DNA of 64,000 bases from Okeania sp. SIO2B3 (GCF_010672525.1 NZ_JAAHGH010000026.1:1-64000); one strand, 5' to 3'. Numbered from the stretch's first letter, positions 37,340-47,399 are shown. Numbers and translations: made by a program. The notes: generated by a model from the letters alone, not told the origin.

Positions 37340-38345
37340 TTTTTGGCCTAATCTATTTGAGTATATATGAGCGCACCTTTCCCATTATATTTATAATATC
37401 ATGTCAAGTTTTTTTGTCAACCCCCTTTTTTCAGTTATCAGTTATCAGTATCCAGTTAGTAGTAGGAGTTGAGAAATAGAATAAATATTTCATGGGTTGA
37501 AACCCTACTACAAACAAAGGAGATTTCAGTAACGCCCAAAAATTCAATGAATTATCGTACACAAATCATCAATTATTTCCCCCTACTCTGTAGGGACGTT
37601 GTATGCAACTACTACTCCCTCTTTTGTGGAGATATCTAACTAATCAGAATAATTAAAATAATTTTTTTGATGAGCGATCGCCTGTCGTTAAGATTTTGTA
37701 CTAGAAATTGTTTTTCCCAATCTGATTTTCTATTAGTTCCTACTCTACTTTCATATTCTCTAGAATCATTAATTCTGTTACCTGTTATTAGAAGTTATGA
37801 GAATGTTTAGCAGAGAAATATGACTTTTCTGGACTAATTTTTTTGAGTATATATGAGCGCACCTTTCCCATTGTATTTATAGTATCATGTCAAGTTTTTT
37901 TGTCAACCCTGTTTTTCAGTTATCAGTTGTTGTACCAAGGGTTAAAAAAGAATGTTTAGAATAATCAGGATAATTAGAATACTTTCTTTGGTGAGCGATC
38001 GCCTGTCATTTATATCTTTGTACTAGAAATTGTTTTTCCCAACAGAATCAGGAATTATGCACGGAAACTAAATCCAGTGAGGGTAAATGATCATTCTTCC
38101 CCTACATATGGCATTTTCAATATTAATTTGCGTAAGTCCTGAGAATTTTGTATTCGTTCCTACTCTACTTTCCTATTATCTAGAATCATCAATTCTGTTA
38201 TCGGTTATTAGACTGCTTAGTAGAAGAATATAGCTTTTTTGGCCTAATTTTTTTGAGTATATATGAGCGCACCTTTTCCATTATATTTATAATATCATGT
38301 CAAGTTTTTTTGTCAACCCCGTTTTTCAGTTATCAGTTGTTTTAT
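37340..38345 (-). promoter_or_regulatory. Three-copy repeat with minus-strand promoter motif
   Basis: TTTGAGTATATATGAGCGCA begins at 37356, 37842 and 38252. Each copy continues to ATATCATGTCAAG (or GTATCATG) and TTTTTTTGTCAACCC. Read on the minus strand, each copy has TTGACA (37415-37420, 37901-37906, 38311-38316) and after 16 bases TATTAT or TACTAT, pointing toward the kinase-FGE gene. A second TTGACA lies inside each spacer. Segments TTGTACTAGAAATTGTTTTT and CCTACTCTACTTTC are also repeated between copies. The copies are about 230, 715 and 1125 bases from the kinase start. Confidence 0.65.
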
Positions 38346-38753
38346 CAAGGGTCATTTCAGTTATCAGTTAGTCAAGCTTTTATCTAAAATTAAAAGCAAT
38401 AGCTGATTGCTGATAACGCAGTTCCTCCTACAGGAGGCTAGCTGACGGCTGTTAGCTCCGCATTCCGGAGGAAATGCTTACATTAGCAATAATCTTTAAT
38501 TTTTATTTTACAAATTAGCTAAAACTTATATTCGTTAAGCTTTTCAGATTTTTCTTATTTTTTTTTGTACCTATAGATACTAAAAATAGTCATAGTAATT
38601 ATCTATTAATTATCAGCAGTAGTTTTAATTCTATAGGAGTTTACTTTATCTGATACTGTATATTTAAACGCTTGGAAAGTTTTAAGTTTTTTCTGAGTTC
38701 AGCCTTTCTTTAATTGCAAGATATTTTCTGTATCATTCAAATCAAACTACTAA

Positions 38754-38938
38754 ATTACCGAATAATGAAGAATTAATAATGAAGAATTAATAATGAAGAG
38801 TTGATAGTTAATAATTATTCATTCAACAATTCAGGTTTAAAGCCTCCCCCTTTGAAGGGGATAAAATCAAAAAAATGCTTTTAGTCAATCCTCTTATTTT
38901 AAGAATAGGTAATTTTAATTATTAATTGTTAATTGCTG
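38754..38938. mobile_element. Repeat family D copy
   Basis: ATTACCGAATAATGAAGAAT, AAAGCCTCCCCCTTTGAAGG and a TAATTATTAATTGTTAATTG end follow the family order. Between 38346 and 38753 there is also a small palindromic repeat (CGCATTCCGGAGGAAATGC near 38456) and otherwise AT-rich DNA. Confidence 0.65.
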
Positions 38939-39468
38939 AATGACACAAAGTTTTCATTTATTGCAATATTTTAGTAAGTTATATCAAAATACTTAAGGAA
39001 AATCATGGAAAATTAAATATAATTTTATCCTGAAAGTTAGTTGTATTTATTGATAAAGAATAAATAGACACTACTTAATTTTCACCTGTAGATTGATTAA
39101 ATAAATTATGAGACAATTTTGAAAATCTAGTAAGTACTTATATTATTTATTTTATGTGTATAAAAATATTTTTATTTGACATAAAAGATTGAATATGTTA
39201 GAAAAAATAGTAATTGCCACCATATTTTGAGGAAATGAGAACAGATAAAACTGGCCTCAAGTCTGCTAAATAAATTAATTTTTAAGATGAAATCAAAATG
39301 CCTAATATTTCTAAATAAAAAATTTATGAAGTTAACTAAAGTAGAGAATTGCAATTAATTTATGGATAAATATGAGTTTCTCAATCATTTCATGCTAATA
39401 AAACTTATCAGAAAGAAACAACTTGTGAAATAAAATAACTATTAGAGGTTGTCTGAGAAGTCCAATAT
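38939..39468. other. AT-rich region upstream of the GH10-like gene
   Basis: A very AT-rich stretch with no recognisable gene or family repeat. A 60-codon minus frame here has no protein character. Confidence 0.5.
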
Positions 39469-39475
39469 GCTAGAT

Positions 39476-39560
39476 CCAAGCCCCCTAAATCCCCCAAAAT
39501 TGGGGGACTTTTAGAAGCAAATTGACTCTTGTTCCCCCCAAAGTTGGCTTGCTCGGGGGG
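39476..39560. repeat. Palindrome repeat CCCCCAAAATTGGGGG
   Basis: The perfect 16-bp palindrome at 39491-39506 is followed by CCCCCCAAAGTTGGC and a C/G-rich arm. The same palindrome occurs at 47439-47454, with a longer partner (47403-47420). Here it lies just upstream of the hydrolase gene and adds an open frame in front of the true start. Confidence 0.75.
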
Positions 39561-39659
39561 CAAAATTCAGTATCAAAAAACTTTTCAGATATCCTCTTAA
39601 TTAAAGCAATTATTAATGAATTTTATTTGAATACTTATTTAATTAAATCAAGAAGAGTA

Positions 39660-42600
39660 ATGAGTAAAAAAAAGCCTATATATAAACAACTTTTACTACA
39701 GCTAACAAGTGGCTTACTAAGTTTAATTGTACTGTTACCAACCCCAAGTAGAGCTAATACTTTATTAGGAATAATTCGAGATGATGGCAATACAGATGAA
39801 TGGAATAACATCATTACACGAATACGCAATCTAGGTATTAGTTATGAACCTATTGATTTAAGACAAATTAATACAGTAGCTGACCTATCTGGGGTGAAAG
39901 TTATCTTTTTACCAAACATTGAAACCTTAACTGAAACTCAAGTAGACATTATAGAAGAGTGGGTAAAACAGGGAGGGAAATTAATAGCTAGTGGCCAGGT
40001 AGGGAGAAAATCTAAACCAGGGGTAAGGCAAGAATTGCGATCGCTTCTTGGGTCTTATTGGGCTTTTCCATTGAGTCAACCTGCAATACCGGAGGCAAGA
40101 TATCGTTGTTTAGATATTGCTTGCAAAAAGTCTACAAGTTGGGCACCCATGGGAAATGACCAAGATACTGTTGAGGGTGGAGTATTAATTCCGGCAGGGT
40201 TAAGCAGCACAACTGCAGCTACTTGGAAAGGAAGTTCGGGTTCTTCAGCGGTAGTTATTACTCCTCAAGCAACTTACTTTGGTTGGAACTGGGGTAGTAG
40301 TACCTCTGCAACGTTAGATAGTGCTTGGTTGCAAGCTGTGTTAAATCGCTATCAGAGTCAGCCACAATTTACAGCCAGAAATAATAATCCATTACCCACA
40401 GCGAATAGTAGTCCGACTGCTCCCATTACTCCTAGCACTAACCCAGTTAAAATTAGACCCCGTATTTCCTCTGCACCACCAAGGACTGAAAAGACAAATC
40501 CAGTTAGAGTTCAACCTAGAACTGCAGCAGTAAATACAAATCAACCTTCTACTACAACTCAAAATTCGACTGAAAATACCAATCAAGTTAGAGTTCAACC
40601 TAGAACTGCACCAGTAAATTCAAATATAAATCAACCTTCGACGACAACTCAAAATTCGACTGAAAATAGGGATCAAGTTAAAGTTCAACCTCAAACTGCA
40701 CCAGTAAATTCAAATATAAATCAACCTCCGACGACAACTCAAAATTCGACTACCGCTCAAGATAATATTTGGCTAAGAAGTCAGCAACAACAGACAACCA
40801 CCGAACAAAAACCGCCACAACCAGATCAAGCATCAGGAAAATTAGGTAGTCAAAATAATAATTTAACCTCACAGACAAGTACAGTTCCTAAGAGTAATAA
40901 TGTTTGGAACAGATTTCGAGAACAGATAGACCGACAAAACCAGCAAGCTGAAAATATCAGTACCAAGGAAAGCGTCGTTAATTCACTGGAAAACTCTAGT
41001 TCAGAAACGGCAAATAATAGAGACAATATTTGGAACAGAGCTAGACAACAAACTAAACAACAAAATCAACCAACTGAAAATATCAGTACCAAGGAAACCA
41101 ATAACCCTACTTCAGAAACCTCGAATAATAGAGGCAATATTTGGAATAGATCCAGACAACAAACAACTACATCATCCTCTCGCCGTAACCCCCTAGCTGC
41201 CATACTCCGACCTTTACCCCCACCAGAGGTACAAGTACCAAACTCCCAAACAGACCCTTCATCAACATCAGCACCTGCGGGTTTAGAAGTCAGACAAGGA
41301 AACTATCCAATTAGTAGAGCAGAAGCTAATGCAATGTTGCAAGAGTTAAATAATCTCTTGGGTAGATTTGAAAGTGCTTTAGTTGCAGCAAAATCAGCAA
41401 ATGTAGAAGTGAATTTGTCAGCAGATAAAGGTAGTTTGGTAGCTACCAATAGCGATCGTAGTACATTTATTGCTCAAAGAAATCGAGAAATAAGTGATGC
41501 TCAACAAATAGTCGAACGAGCACGCTTGACAATTCAAAGATTCCCCCAACAGGTAGCATCCAAACAATATGCTACTGCCAGAAGTCAATGGCTGCAAACA
41601 AGGCAAATGTTGTGGCAGAATTATCCCACTGATGGAGAAAGAGCAGGAGCTGAGATTAGAGCTGTGTGGTTAGACAGGGGTACAATTGTGAGGGCGCGGT
41701 CAGAACGTGGTCTGGCAATGGTATTTGACCGACTTGCTGCTGCTGGTATTAATACTGTTTTCTTTGAAACTCTGAATGCTGGTTACACAATTTATCCTAG
41801 TAATGTTGCTCCCAGACAGAACCCTTTGACAACTTCCTGGGACCCACTTGAGTCTGCTGTTAAATTAGCTCGCGAGCGGAATATGGAGATACACGCTTGG
41901 ATCTGGACGTTTGCGACGGGGAACAAGGCCCATAATCGTGCTCTCGGTCAGCCAGATAGTTATTTGGGTCCGGTGATTTCAGCTCACCCCAATTGGGTGA
42001 TGACTGATAATAAGGGTCGTAAAAGACACCCTTCTGATGGCAAAGTATATATGGATCCTGCTAATCCTTATGTTCGACAATATCTGCTGAAGATAATAGA
42101 TGAAATTGCTAGTCGCTATCAGGTTGATGGGATTCAACTTGACTATATTCGCTATCCTTTTCAAAATCCTGGTCGGAATTTTTCTTATGGTTACAGCACG
42201 ACAGCTCGTCAACAGTTTCAGCGGTTACATGGTGTAGACCCGATGAAGATTTCTTCACGCGGTCGCCAAAATAGGTGGAAGTGGACTGAGTTTAAGATTA
42301 ATCAAGTTAATAGTTTTGTGGCGGATACTTCTAAATTTCTCAAACAGAAATATCCAAGGATGATTTTGTCGGCGGCGGTGTTTCCTTTTCCACGCCATGA
42401 GCGTTTTGATAAAATTCAGCAAGATTGGGAGAGTTGGGTTCTCAGGGGTGATATTGATTTGTTGACTCCGATGACTTATGCTTTGGATACGAATCGTTTT
42501 CAGCAAATTACGCAACCGCTGACCAGTACGCGAGTATTAGGTAGTACTTTGATAACGCCTGCAGTTAAGCTTTTGAATCTTCCTGAAATTGTTGCGGTTG

Positions 42601-43139
42601 ACCAAATTCAGGCGGCGAGGGATTTGCCTACAGGGGGTTACATTATTTTTGCTGCTGAAAGAATTACTGGGGGGTTACATGGATTTTTGACTCGTACTCA
42701 GGGAGGACCGGAAACTGGGAAGAATAATAGAGCTTCGTTAAGTACTTTTGCGAACCCTTCTCATGTTGTGGAGGGTATTATTCCTTATCGACAACCGTTT
42801 GTAGCAGCAGCAGATCGTTTTCAAGCTTTGAAAAAGGAATGGAGTTTTTTGTTGGCAAATGAGAAACTTTCTATAAGGCAGTCTGAACTTGAGAGTTGGG
42901 GGGTTAAAGCTGAGGAGTTGGCAGCAGATTTGAATCAATTGGCTGAAAATCCCGATAATAGTAATTTGAATCAAGCTAGAAATAGTTTGAGAAGATTTCA
43001 GTTACAGTTTAGGGGTTCTATGGGTGTTCATGCTAGGGAAAATGCTTATCAAGTTCAGACTTGGCAAAATCGTTTAGCTGCTTTGGAAATGTTGTTAAAT
43101 TATGGCGAGCGAGTGCGGTTAAAAAGTGGGAGATTTTAA
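39660..43139 (+). CDS. Exported glycoside-hydrolase-like protein (GHL10/DUF187)
   Basis: I start at ATG 39660 (MSKKKPIYKQ), which opens a signal peptide (LLLQLTSGLLSLIVLLPTPS, cleavage after SRA). The frame is open back to 39522, but those 46 codons run through repeat DNA. The mature protein (~1130 residues) has a receptor-like N-terminal domain (LLGIIRDDGN to LIASGQVG), a long Pro/Gln/Asn/Thr-rich region with repeated VRVQPRTAPVNSNINQPSTT and DNIWNR(A/S)RQQT units, then a GHL10 TIM barrel. Barrel motifs include RAVWLDRG, INTVFFETLNAGYTIYPS, EIHAWIWTF, and DGIQLDYIRYP with the likely catalytic Asp. A helical C-terminus follows. It probably cleaves a polysaccharide in the periplasm or sheath; the substrate is unknown. 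Confidence 0.85.
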   Translation: MSKKKPIYKQLLLQLTSGLLSLIVLLPTPSRANTLLGIIRDDGNTDEWNNIITRIRNLGISYEPIDLRQINTVADLSGVKVIFLPNIETLTETQVDIIEEWVKQGGKLIASGQVGRKSKPGVRQELRSLLGSYWAFPLSQPAIPEARYRCLDIACKKSTSWAPMGNDQDTVEGGVLIPAGLSSTTAATWKGSSGSSAVVITPQATYFGWNWGSSTSATLDSAWLQAVLNRYQSQPQFTARNNNPLPTANSSPTAPITPSTNPVKIRPRISSAPPRTEKTNPVRVQPRTAAVNTNQPSTTTQNSTENTNQVRVQPRTAPVNSNINQPSTTTQNSTENRDQVKVQPQTAPVNSNINQPPTTTQNSTTAQDNIWLRSQQQQTTTEQKPPQPDQASGKLGSQNNNLTSQTSTVPKSNNVWNRFREQIDRQNQQAENISTKESVVNSLENSSSETANNRDNIWNRARQQTKQQNQPTENISTKETNNPTSETSNNRGNIWNRSRQQTTTSSSRRNPLAAILRPLPPPEVQVPNSQTDPSSTSAPAGLEVRQGNYPISRAEANAMLQELNNLLGRFESALVAAKSANVEVNLSADKGSLVATNSDRSTFIAQRNREISDAQQIVERARLTIQRFPQQVASKQYATARSQWLQTRQMLWQNYPTDGERAGAEIRAVWLDRGTIVRARSERGLAMVFDRLAAAGINTVFFETLNAGYTIYPSNVAPRQNPLTTSWDPLESAVKLARERNMEIHAWIWTFATGNKAHNRALGQPDSYLGPVISAHPNWVMTDNKGRKRHPSDGKVYMDPANPYVRQYLLKIIDEIASRYQVDGIQLDYIRYPFQNPGRNFSYGYSTTARQQFQRLHGVDPMKISSRGRQNRWKWTEFKINQVNSFVADTSKFLKQKYPRMILSAAVFPFPRHERFDKIQQDWESWVLRGDIDLLTPMTYALDTNRFQQITQPLTSTRVLGSTLITPAVKLLNLPEIVAVDQIQAARDLPTGGYIIFAAERITGGLHGFLTRTQGGPETGKNNRASLSTFANPSHVVEGIIPYRQPFVAAADRFQALKKEWSFLLANEKLSIRQSELESWGVKAEELAADLNQLAENPDNSNLNQARNSLRRFQLQFRGSMGVHARENAYQVQTWQNRLAALEMLLNYGERVRLKSGRF

Positions 43140-43215
43140 GTTGGGTAGTTGTGTTGATAGGTAAGCATTTTCTGCGGAATGCTGCGCAAACAGCCGTCAG
43201 CTATTAGCTATTATC

Positions 43216-43304
43216 AGGACTTACGCAAAGACACTGTGTATAGAGTCCAGTAACTATTGGACAATAGTTATGAGTACTATATATAGCGTATCTGCGTAAG
43301 TCCT
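43216..43304. mobile_element. AGGACTTACGCA element, copy 2
   Basis: AGGACTTACGCAAAGACAC to TATCTGCGTAAGTCCT is an 89-bp element with 12-bp terminal inverted repeats, closely related to 28152-28242. A small palindromic repeat (TGCGGAATGCTGCGCAAACAGC) precedes it at 43172. Confidence 0.8.
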
Positions 43305-43309
43305 ATATT

Positions 43310-43547
43310 ATATCATGTCTGGATAATTAGTGATGAAAAAACTTATCCTCTTGCTTACAGCGCTTTTGCTCATTGATAAACTACATCTTCACAAATCAAA
43401 CCTTGCAGGGACGTTCCATGGAACCTCCCTACTGTGCTCTACCGTACAGGAAAACTGCTGTAAACAGTAAATTTTCTATTTTCTCTACTCCCCTACTCCC
43501 CTACTCCCCTACTATCTTAATAATAAGTATTCAACCGGACATGATAT
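43310..43547. mobile_element. ATATCATGTCCGG element, copy 2
   Basis: ATATCATGTCTGGATAATTAG at the left and TATTCAACCGGACATGATAT at the right. It lies six bases from the previous element. The interior carries (CTACTCCC)n. Confidence 0.7.
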
Positions 43548-43553
43548 TAGCTA

Positions 43554-43769
43554 TTAATGTTGGGAAAGGTAAAAGCAACCTTTGAAATTGAGTTTGAGTA
43601 AAAAGTTACTGTCAAAGTCTCCGGACCCAACATCAACATCAACTATTTTTGGCACAAAATTTTGAAAACTTAGTATTAATTTTTCTTGATCAATTTCACA
43701 CCAATATCTTGAAGAACTAAGGAAGTTATCCAAATCAATCTCGAAGACTGAAACATCTAAAATGGTGCG
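43554..43769 (-). pseudogene. Unidentified gene fragment
   Basis: A minus-strand frame with no start codon runs ~71 codons to TAA (43554-43556). It reads SVFEIDLDNFLSSSRYWCEI, then DQEKLILSFQNFVPKIVDVD and SGDFDSNFLLKLNF. The composition is protein-like and unlike the surrounding repeats. It is cut at its 5' end by a GTGCGTTACG repeat and at its 3' end lies against the element at 43547. I do not recognise the family. Confidence 0.4.
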
Positions 43770-43876
43770 TTACGACGGATTGTTAAATGCCTTTCACGCT
43801 CAAGATTTCACCCGTCTAACGCACCCTACAAATTTTGCTATATGTGGTGGTTATGCGTAAGTCCTGAATTATTCAA

Positions 43877-45640
43877 CTACTCATTCAAACTACCATCAGG
43901 CATAATTGCCCCTTGCAAATTTGCCCCTTGCAGATTTGCTTTTTCAATATTTGCTCCTTGTAAATTGGCATTCTTCAGGTTAGCTCCCTTGAGGTTAGCT
44001 CCTTGAAGGTCAACACCCATTAACTTAGCACCAGTCAAATTTGCTCCTGCTAAGTCTACTCTCCTGAGGTCAGCATCTTTTAAAATTGCCCCCCTGAGAT
44101 CGACACCTCGGAGACTAGCACGACTGATCATTGCCCCACCTAAATTCGCTCCTCTTAAATTCGCTCCTTTGAAATTCGCTCTAGTGAGTTTAGCATCTTT
44201 GAGATTAGCCACTTGCAAATTAGCAGCTTGCAAATTAGAACTCATCAAATTTGCACCAGATAAATTAGCTTGTCGTAAGTTAGCATTTTCTAATACTGCC
44301 CTCATTAAAGTTGCTCCACCAAGGAAAGCTCTTTCCAACTTGGTATTTTGCAAATTAGAACTCACCAAATTTGCTCCCTCTAAACGAGCGTGAGACAAAT
44401 TAGCTTGCTGTAGTTTAGCTTTAATTAGGTTTGCTCCTTGAAGTTGCGCACCTTTGAGGTTGGCATTTTGCAATCTGGCTTCCCTAAGTTCGATACCTCT
44501 CAAATTAGCTTTGAATAAATCTGCTTCTCGCAAATAAGCATCTTCAATTTTGATAGCTGCCAAGTTTGCACCACGAAGGTTACAACCTTGACATTCTCCA
44601 GTTGTTCGTAATTGCTCTACTGCACTCTTGCCCGAAATTTTTTGGATAGCAATTTCCTGTGGAGGTCTTTCCGTTATTGGGGAATTCGTTTGTTGTCGTT
44701 GCTGTCGAAAAACTGTTAAACTTGTAGCTAGTATAGCAAGAGCCGCAATACTAGCCATTCCGACTATTGCAGATGTTTTTACAGGTTTCATTGCCATCGC
44801 TAAATTCCGAAAATTAGTAGCATCGCCAAACATAGGAATTGGTTTCAGCGCGGCTATTGCTGCTGCTGCATTTTCAAAGCGGTCTTTGCTATTGGGAGAT
44901 ACCATTTTCTCTAGCCACATTGTGAATAATGTACTCAGTTGTGGCATTAATTTTTTGACGTTGAAATTATAGTTGCGGTCTATTAATTTTTTGATATCTG
45001 TACTGCGGGTACCGGTTAATAAGCAGATCAAGGTTGCGCCTAAACTATATAAGTCAGAATTTATAGTGACAGTACCATTTAATTCTTGTTCTGGTGACAT
45101 AAACCCTGGAGTACCACTTATACCATCACTTAAAATATCTTCTATTCCTATACGCGCAGAACCAAAATTAATTAAATGTGCAATAGGGAATCTTTCTCCG
45201 TGGGAGTGGGTATCAACTAATATATTTTCTGGTTTGATATTGCCGTGAATAATTGGTGGAGTTTGCTTTTGTAAATGAACTAAAATTTCTAAAGTTGAAA
45301 CAGCAATTTGCTTGATTTGTTCGGGAGTAAAACTTCTTCTTTCTGCTAAAGAATTGCCTGTTTGATATTTTGTAATTAAGCAAAATCCTTCGGTGGTTTC
45401 TAAAGAGTCTACATAATTGGGAATACGAGGATGTTGTAGTTGTTTGAGAATTTCTACTTCTCGTTCATAAGCTTCAAACCCTGCCCAATTTGCATCACTA
45501 TCTGCAAAACGAAATTCTTTAATGACAACCTCTTGGTCTTGTTTGAGAGCTAGTCCTTGGTATGTCACTTCTCCTTCGTTTTGGTGACGTTCTATTTCTC
45601 GAATAATTTGATAGCCTTGGCTAGAAAGATCTTGTTTCAT
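43877..45640 (-). CDS. Probable pseudokinase with transmembrane helix and pentapeptide repeats
   Basis: I use ATG 45640 (MKQDLSSQGY); the frame extends 21 codons further to 45703 without obvious homology. The 587-residue product has a kinase-like domain (~8-285) in which Lys41 (VVIKEF) is kept, but the catalytic loop is HGNIKPEN (Asn134 for the catalytic Asp) and the DFG is NFG (Asn158). The glycine-rich loop is also poor. A membrane helix follows (~305-330, IVGMASIAALAILATSLTVF), then ~45 pentapeptide units of A(N/D)LxG type (~365-580) that should form a right-handed quadrilateral beta-helix. The likely role is a non-catalytic membrane-bound sensor or scaffold. Confidence 0.85.
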   Translation of the reverse strand: MKQDLSSQGYQIIREIERHQNEGEVTYQGLALKQDQEVVIKEFRFADSDANWAGFEAYEREVEILKQLQHPRIPNYVDSLETTEGFCLITKYQTGNSLAERRSFTPEQIKQIAVSTLEILVHLQKQTPPIIHGNIKPENILVDTHSHGERFPIAHLINFGSARIGIEDILSDGISGTPGFMSPEQELNGTVTINSDLYSLGATLICLLTGTRSTDIKKLIDRNYNFNVKKLMPQLSTLFTMWLEKMVSPNSKDRFENAAAAIAALKPIPMFGDATNFRNLAMAMKPVKTSAIVGMASIAALAILATSLTVFRQQRQQTNSPITERPPQEIAIQKISGKSAVEQLRTTGECQGCNLRGANLAAIKIEDAYLREADLFKANLRGIELREARLQNANLKGAQLQGANLIKAKLQQANLSHARLEGANLVSSNLQNTKLERAFLGGATLMRAVLENANLRQANLSGANLMSSNLQAANLQVANLKDAKLTRANFKGANLRGANLGGAMISRASLRGVDLRGAILKDADLRRVDLAGANLTGAKLMGVDLQGANLKGANLKNANLQGANIEKANLQGANLQGAIMPDGSLNE

Positions 45641-45807
45641 GTTAATAGTACCACCGTTTTTTTCTACCTGTAAATGGGGCGCTAATGCAATAAATCTATT
45701 CAAATATTATATCATATTTTTGATTGAGTAGCAATTACAGATGGTCACTATTCCTCATTAGCAGAGGGCAGGAGGCAGAAGGCAGAAGGTCTAATAGCTG
45801 ATGAATA

Positions 45808-45904
45808 GACATCTCCTCCATGCATAGGGAGTAGGGAGTAGAGAGAAAGAATTGATGATTTATTTACGATACATTGATTTAATTTTTTATTATTGGAGAT
45901 GTCT
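45808..45904. mobile_element. Inverted-repeat element (AGACATCTCC ends)
   Basis: AGACATCTCC and GGAGATGTCT bound a 97-bp unit containing GGGAGTAGGGAGTAGAGAG and TTGATGATTTATTTACGAT. Reversed, partly degraded relatives lie near 37545-37637 and 53565-53640 (ATCAATT, CTACTCCCTCTTTT, GGAGAT(G/A)TCT). Confidence 0.65.
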
Positions 45905-46338
45905 AATAGTCTTCGACACGCCACTTTGTGTCCGATCGCCCCAAACAATTTTCAGCACCCCCGTTGACGGTGGGGTATTAAACCCGCATTCATAAAAGAT
46001 AATTTTTTTTTGATGAAATAAAAATTAAGTACATCAGAAATTATTTAGTTACTTAGTTAGTTCGCCAACTTTTATTATACTTGTACTTAATTATCCTGAA
46101 AATAAGTGAAATAATGGAGATATATTAATTGCCGTTTATAGCTAAAATATTTACAATAAATTTTTGCCTAAAGATGGTATTTTTTGATACTTTTTATACA
46201 ATAGTAAGTATCGATATATTGGAGAGACTATTTTTTATTACCTATTATTAAGATGAGTTGTAAACAGTACTAATAAATTTCAAAACGACTCTTTTATGGT
46301 AAAATAATGTAAAACTATTTTCAGAAAAAGAGGTTTCT
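45905..46338. other. Leader region of the DUF3386 gene
   Basis: Contains one small repeat (CCCGTTGACGGTGGGGTATT near 45960) and long AT-rich DNA. The GACGG(T/C)GGGGTATTAAA(A)CCC text also occurs in the histidine-kinase insertion at 52311. No gene is seen; a promoter for 46339 is expected but none stands out. Confidence 0.5.
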
Positions 46339-46986
46339 ATGACAGAACAAAATGCTCGTGATTTATTTAAAGCTGCCTACGAACATCGCTACACTTGGGA
46401 CTCTAATTTTCCTGGTTATAGTGCCGATATTGAACTAAAACAAGGGTCAGAACTGTACAATGGCCAAATTTCGATAAAAGCAGACTTCAGTGTAGAAGTC
46501 GCAGGTATCTCAGATGAAGAAGTACAACAAAGCGTTTATACTCAACTGCGGGACGTAGTTACTCACCGCAAACGTTCATCCTTTGAAGCATCCCACGGTA
46601 AAAATAGTTTTAGCTTAGGCGATCAGGATGAAACTGGTGCAGTTGAAATTCTCGTCGAAGGTGATGCGATGGGGTCAAACTACAAGGTTAGAGACCGGGA
46701 AATTTGTCTAGTTAGTCGGGTAATGGGCCGAATGGCTTTCGTAATTAATACTCACAAAAGCTTGGATACAGGAGAAGGTTTTGCTGCCATTCAGTACAAC
46801 GCCATTTTCCGCAACCCTCAAACCAATGAAGTCATAAGAGAACTAGAATTTGAGGACAGTTATGAAAAAATTGGCAGTTATTACATAATGACTCGTCAGG
46901 TAGTCAATTCTACAGAAAAAGGTCAAGTAACAACAACCGAATTTAACTACTCTAATATCAAATTGCTAGAACCAGCAGTTGTCTAG
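46339..46986 (+). CDS. DUF3386 family protein
   Basis: The 215-residue product begins MTEQNARDLFKAAYEHRYTW and includes FPGYSADIEL, SSFEASHGKNSFSLGDQDET and YEKIGSYYIMTRQVVNSTE, the pattern of the cyanobacterial and plant-related DUF3386 family, for which no reaction is assigned. No signal peptide or membrane helix. It is 106 bases before the nfu gene on the same strand and may share its transcript. Confidence 0.8.
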   Translation: MTEQNARDLFKAAYEHRYTWDSNFPGYSADIELKQGSELYNGQISIKADFSVEVAGISDEEVQQSVYTQLRDVVTHRKRSSFEASHGKNSFSLGDQDETGAVEILVEGDAMGSNYKVRDREICLVSRVMGRMAFVINTHKSLDTGEGFAAIQYNAIFRNPQTNEVIRELEFEDSYEKIGSYYIMTRQVVNSTEKGQVTTTEFNYSNIKLLEPAVV

Positions 46987-47092
46987 AGACAATCTGAACT
47001 TTTGGTTTATTTCTATGTTAATTCCGCTAGGATTAATTTAGGAGAATCATAGTTCTCATATTTTTATAAATTCAACAAAACAAGGAGAAAAA

Positions 47093-47335
47093 ATGCCTCA
47101 AACAAAAGCACTGACCAAAGAAAATGTGGAAATTGTATTAGATGAATTACGCCCCTATCTCGCGGCAGATGGTGGTAACGTAAAATTAGTAGACATTGAT
47201 GGTCCGATAGTAAATCTTCAACTACAAGGAGCTTGTAGTTCTTGTCCTAGTTCTACTATGACTCTCAAAATGGGTATTGAGCGTAAACTTAGGGAAGAAA
47301 TTCCTGAAATTTCTGAAGTCAATTCTGTGATGTAA
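47093..47335 (+). CDS. nfu: NifU-like Fe-S scaffold/carrier (Nfu)
   Basis: The 80-residue protein is one NifU C-terminal domain: [17 protein letters not shown] and the cluster site [18 protein letters not shown] with Cys48 and Cys51, then [11 protein letters not shown]. It assembles or carries a [4Fe-4S] or [2Fe-2S] cluster as a dimer and delivers it to apoproteins, including photosystem I in cyanobacteria. A strong AAGGAG ribosome-binding site lies seven bases before the ATG. It is 26 kb from the suf operon, which is normal. Confidence 0.93.
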   Translation: MPQTKALTKENVEIVLDELRPYLAADGGNVKLVDIDGPIVNLQLQGACSSCPSSTMTLKMGIERKLREEIPEISEVNSVM

Positions 47336-47399
47336 ACATATTTTCCCCACTCACATTATTTTTGGGTGTTGCTGATTCTGGGTATGATGCAAGCTCCCC

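Noticed and set aside
39522-39659. Upstream extension of the GH10-like protein
   Set aside because: These 46 codons run through a palindromic repeat and precede a clear signal peptide starting at 39660.
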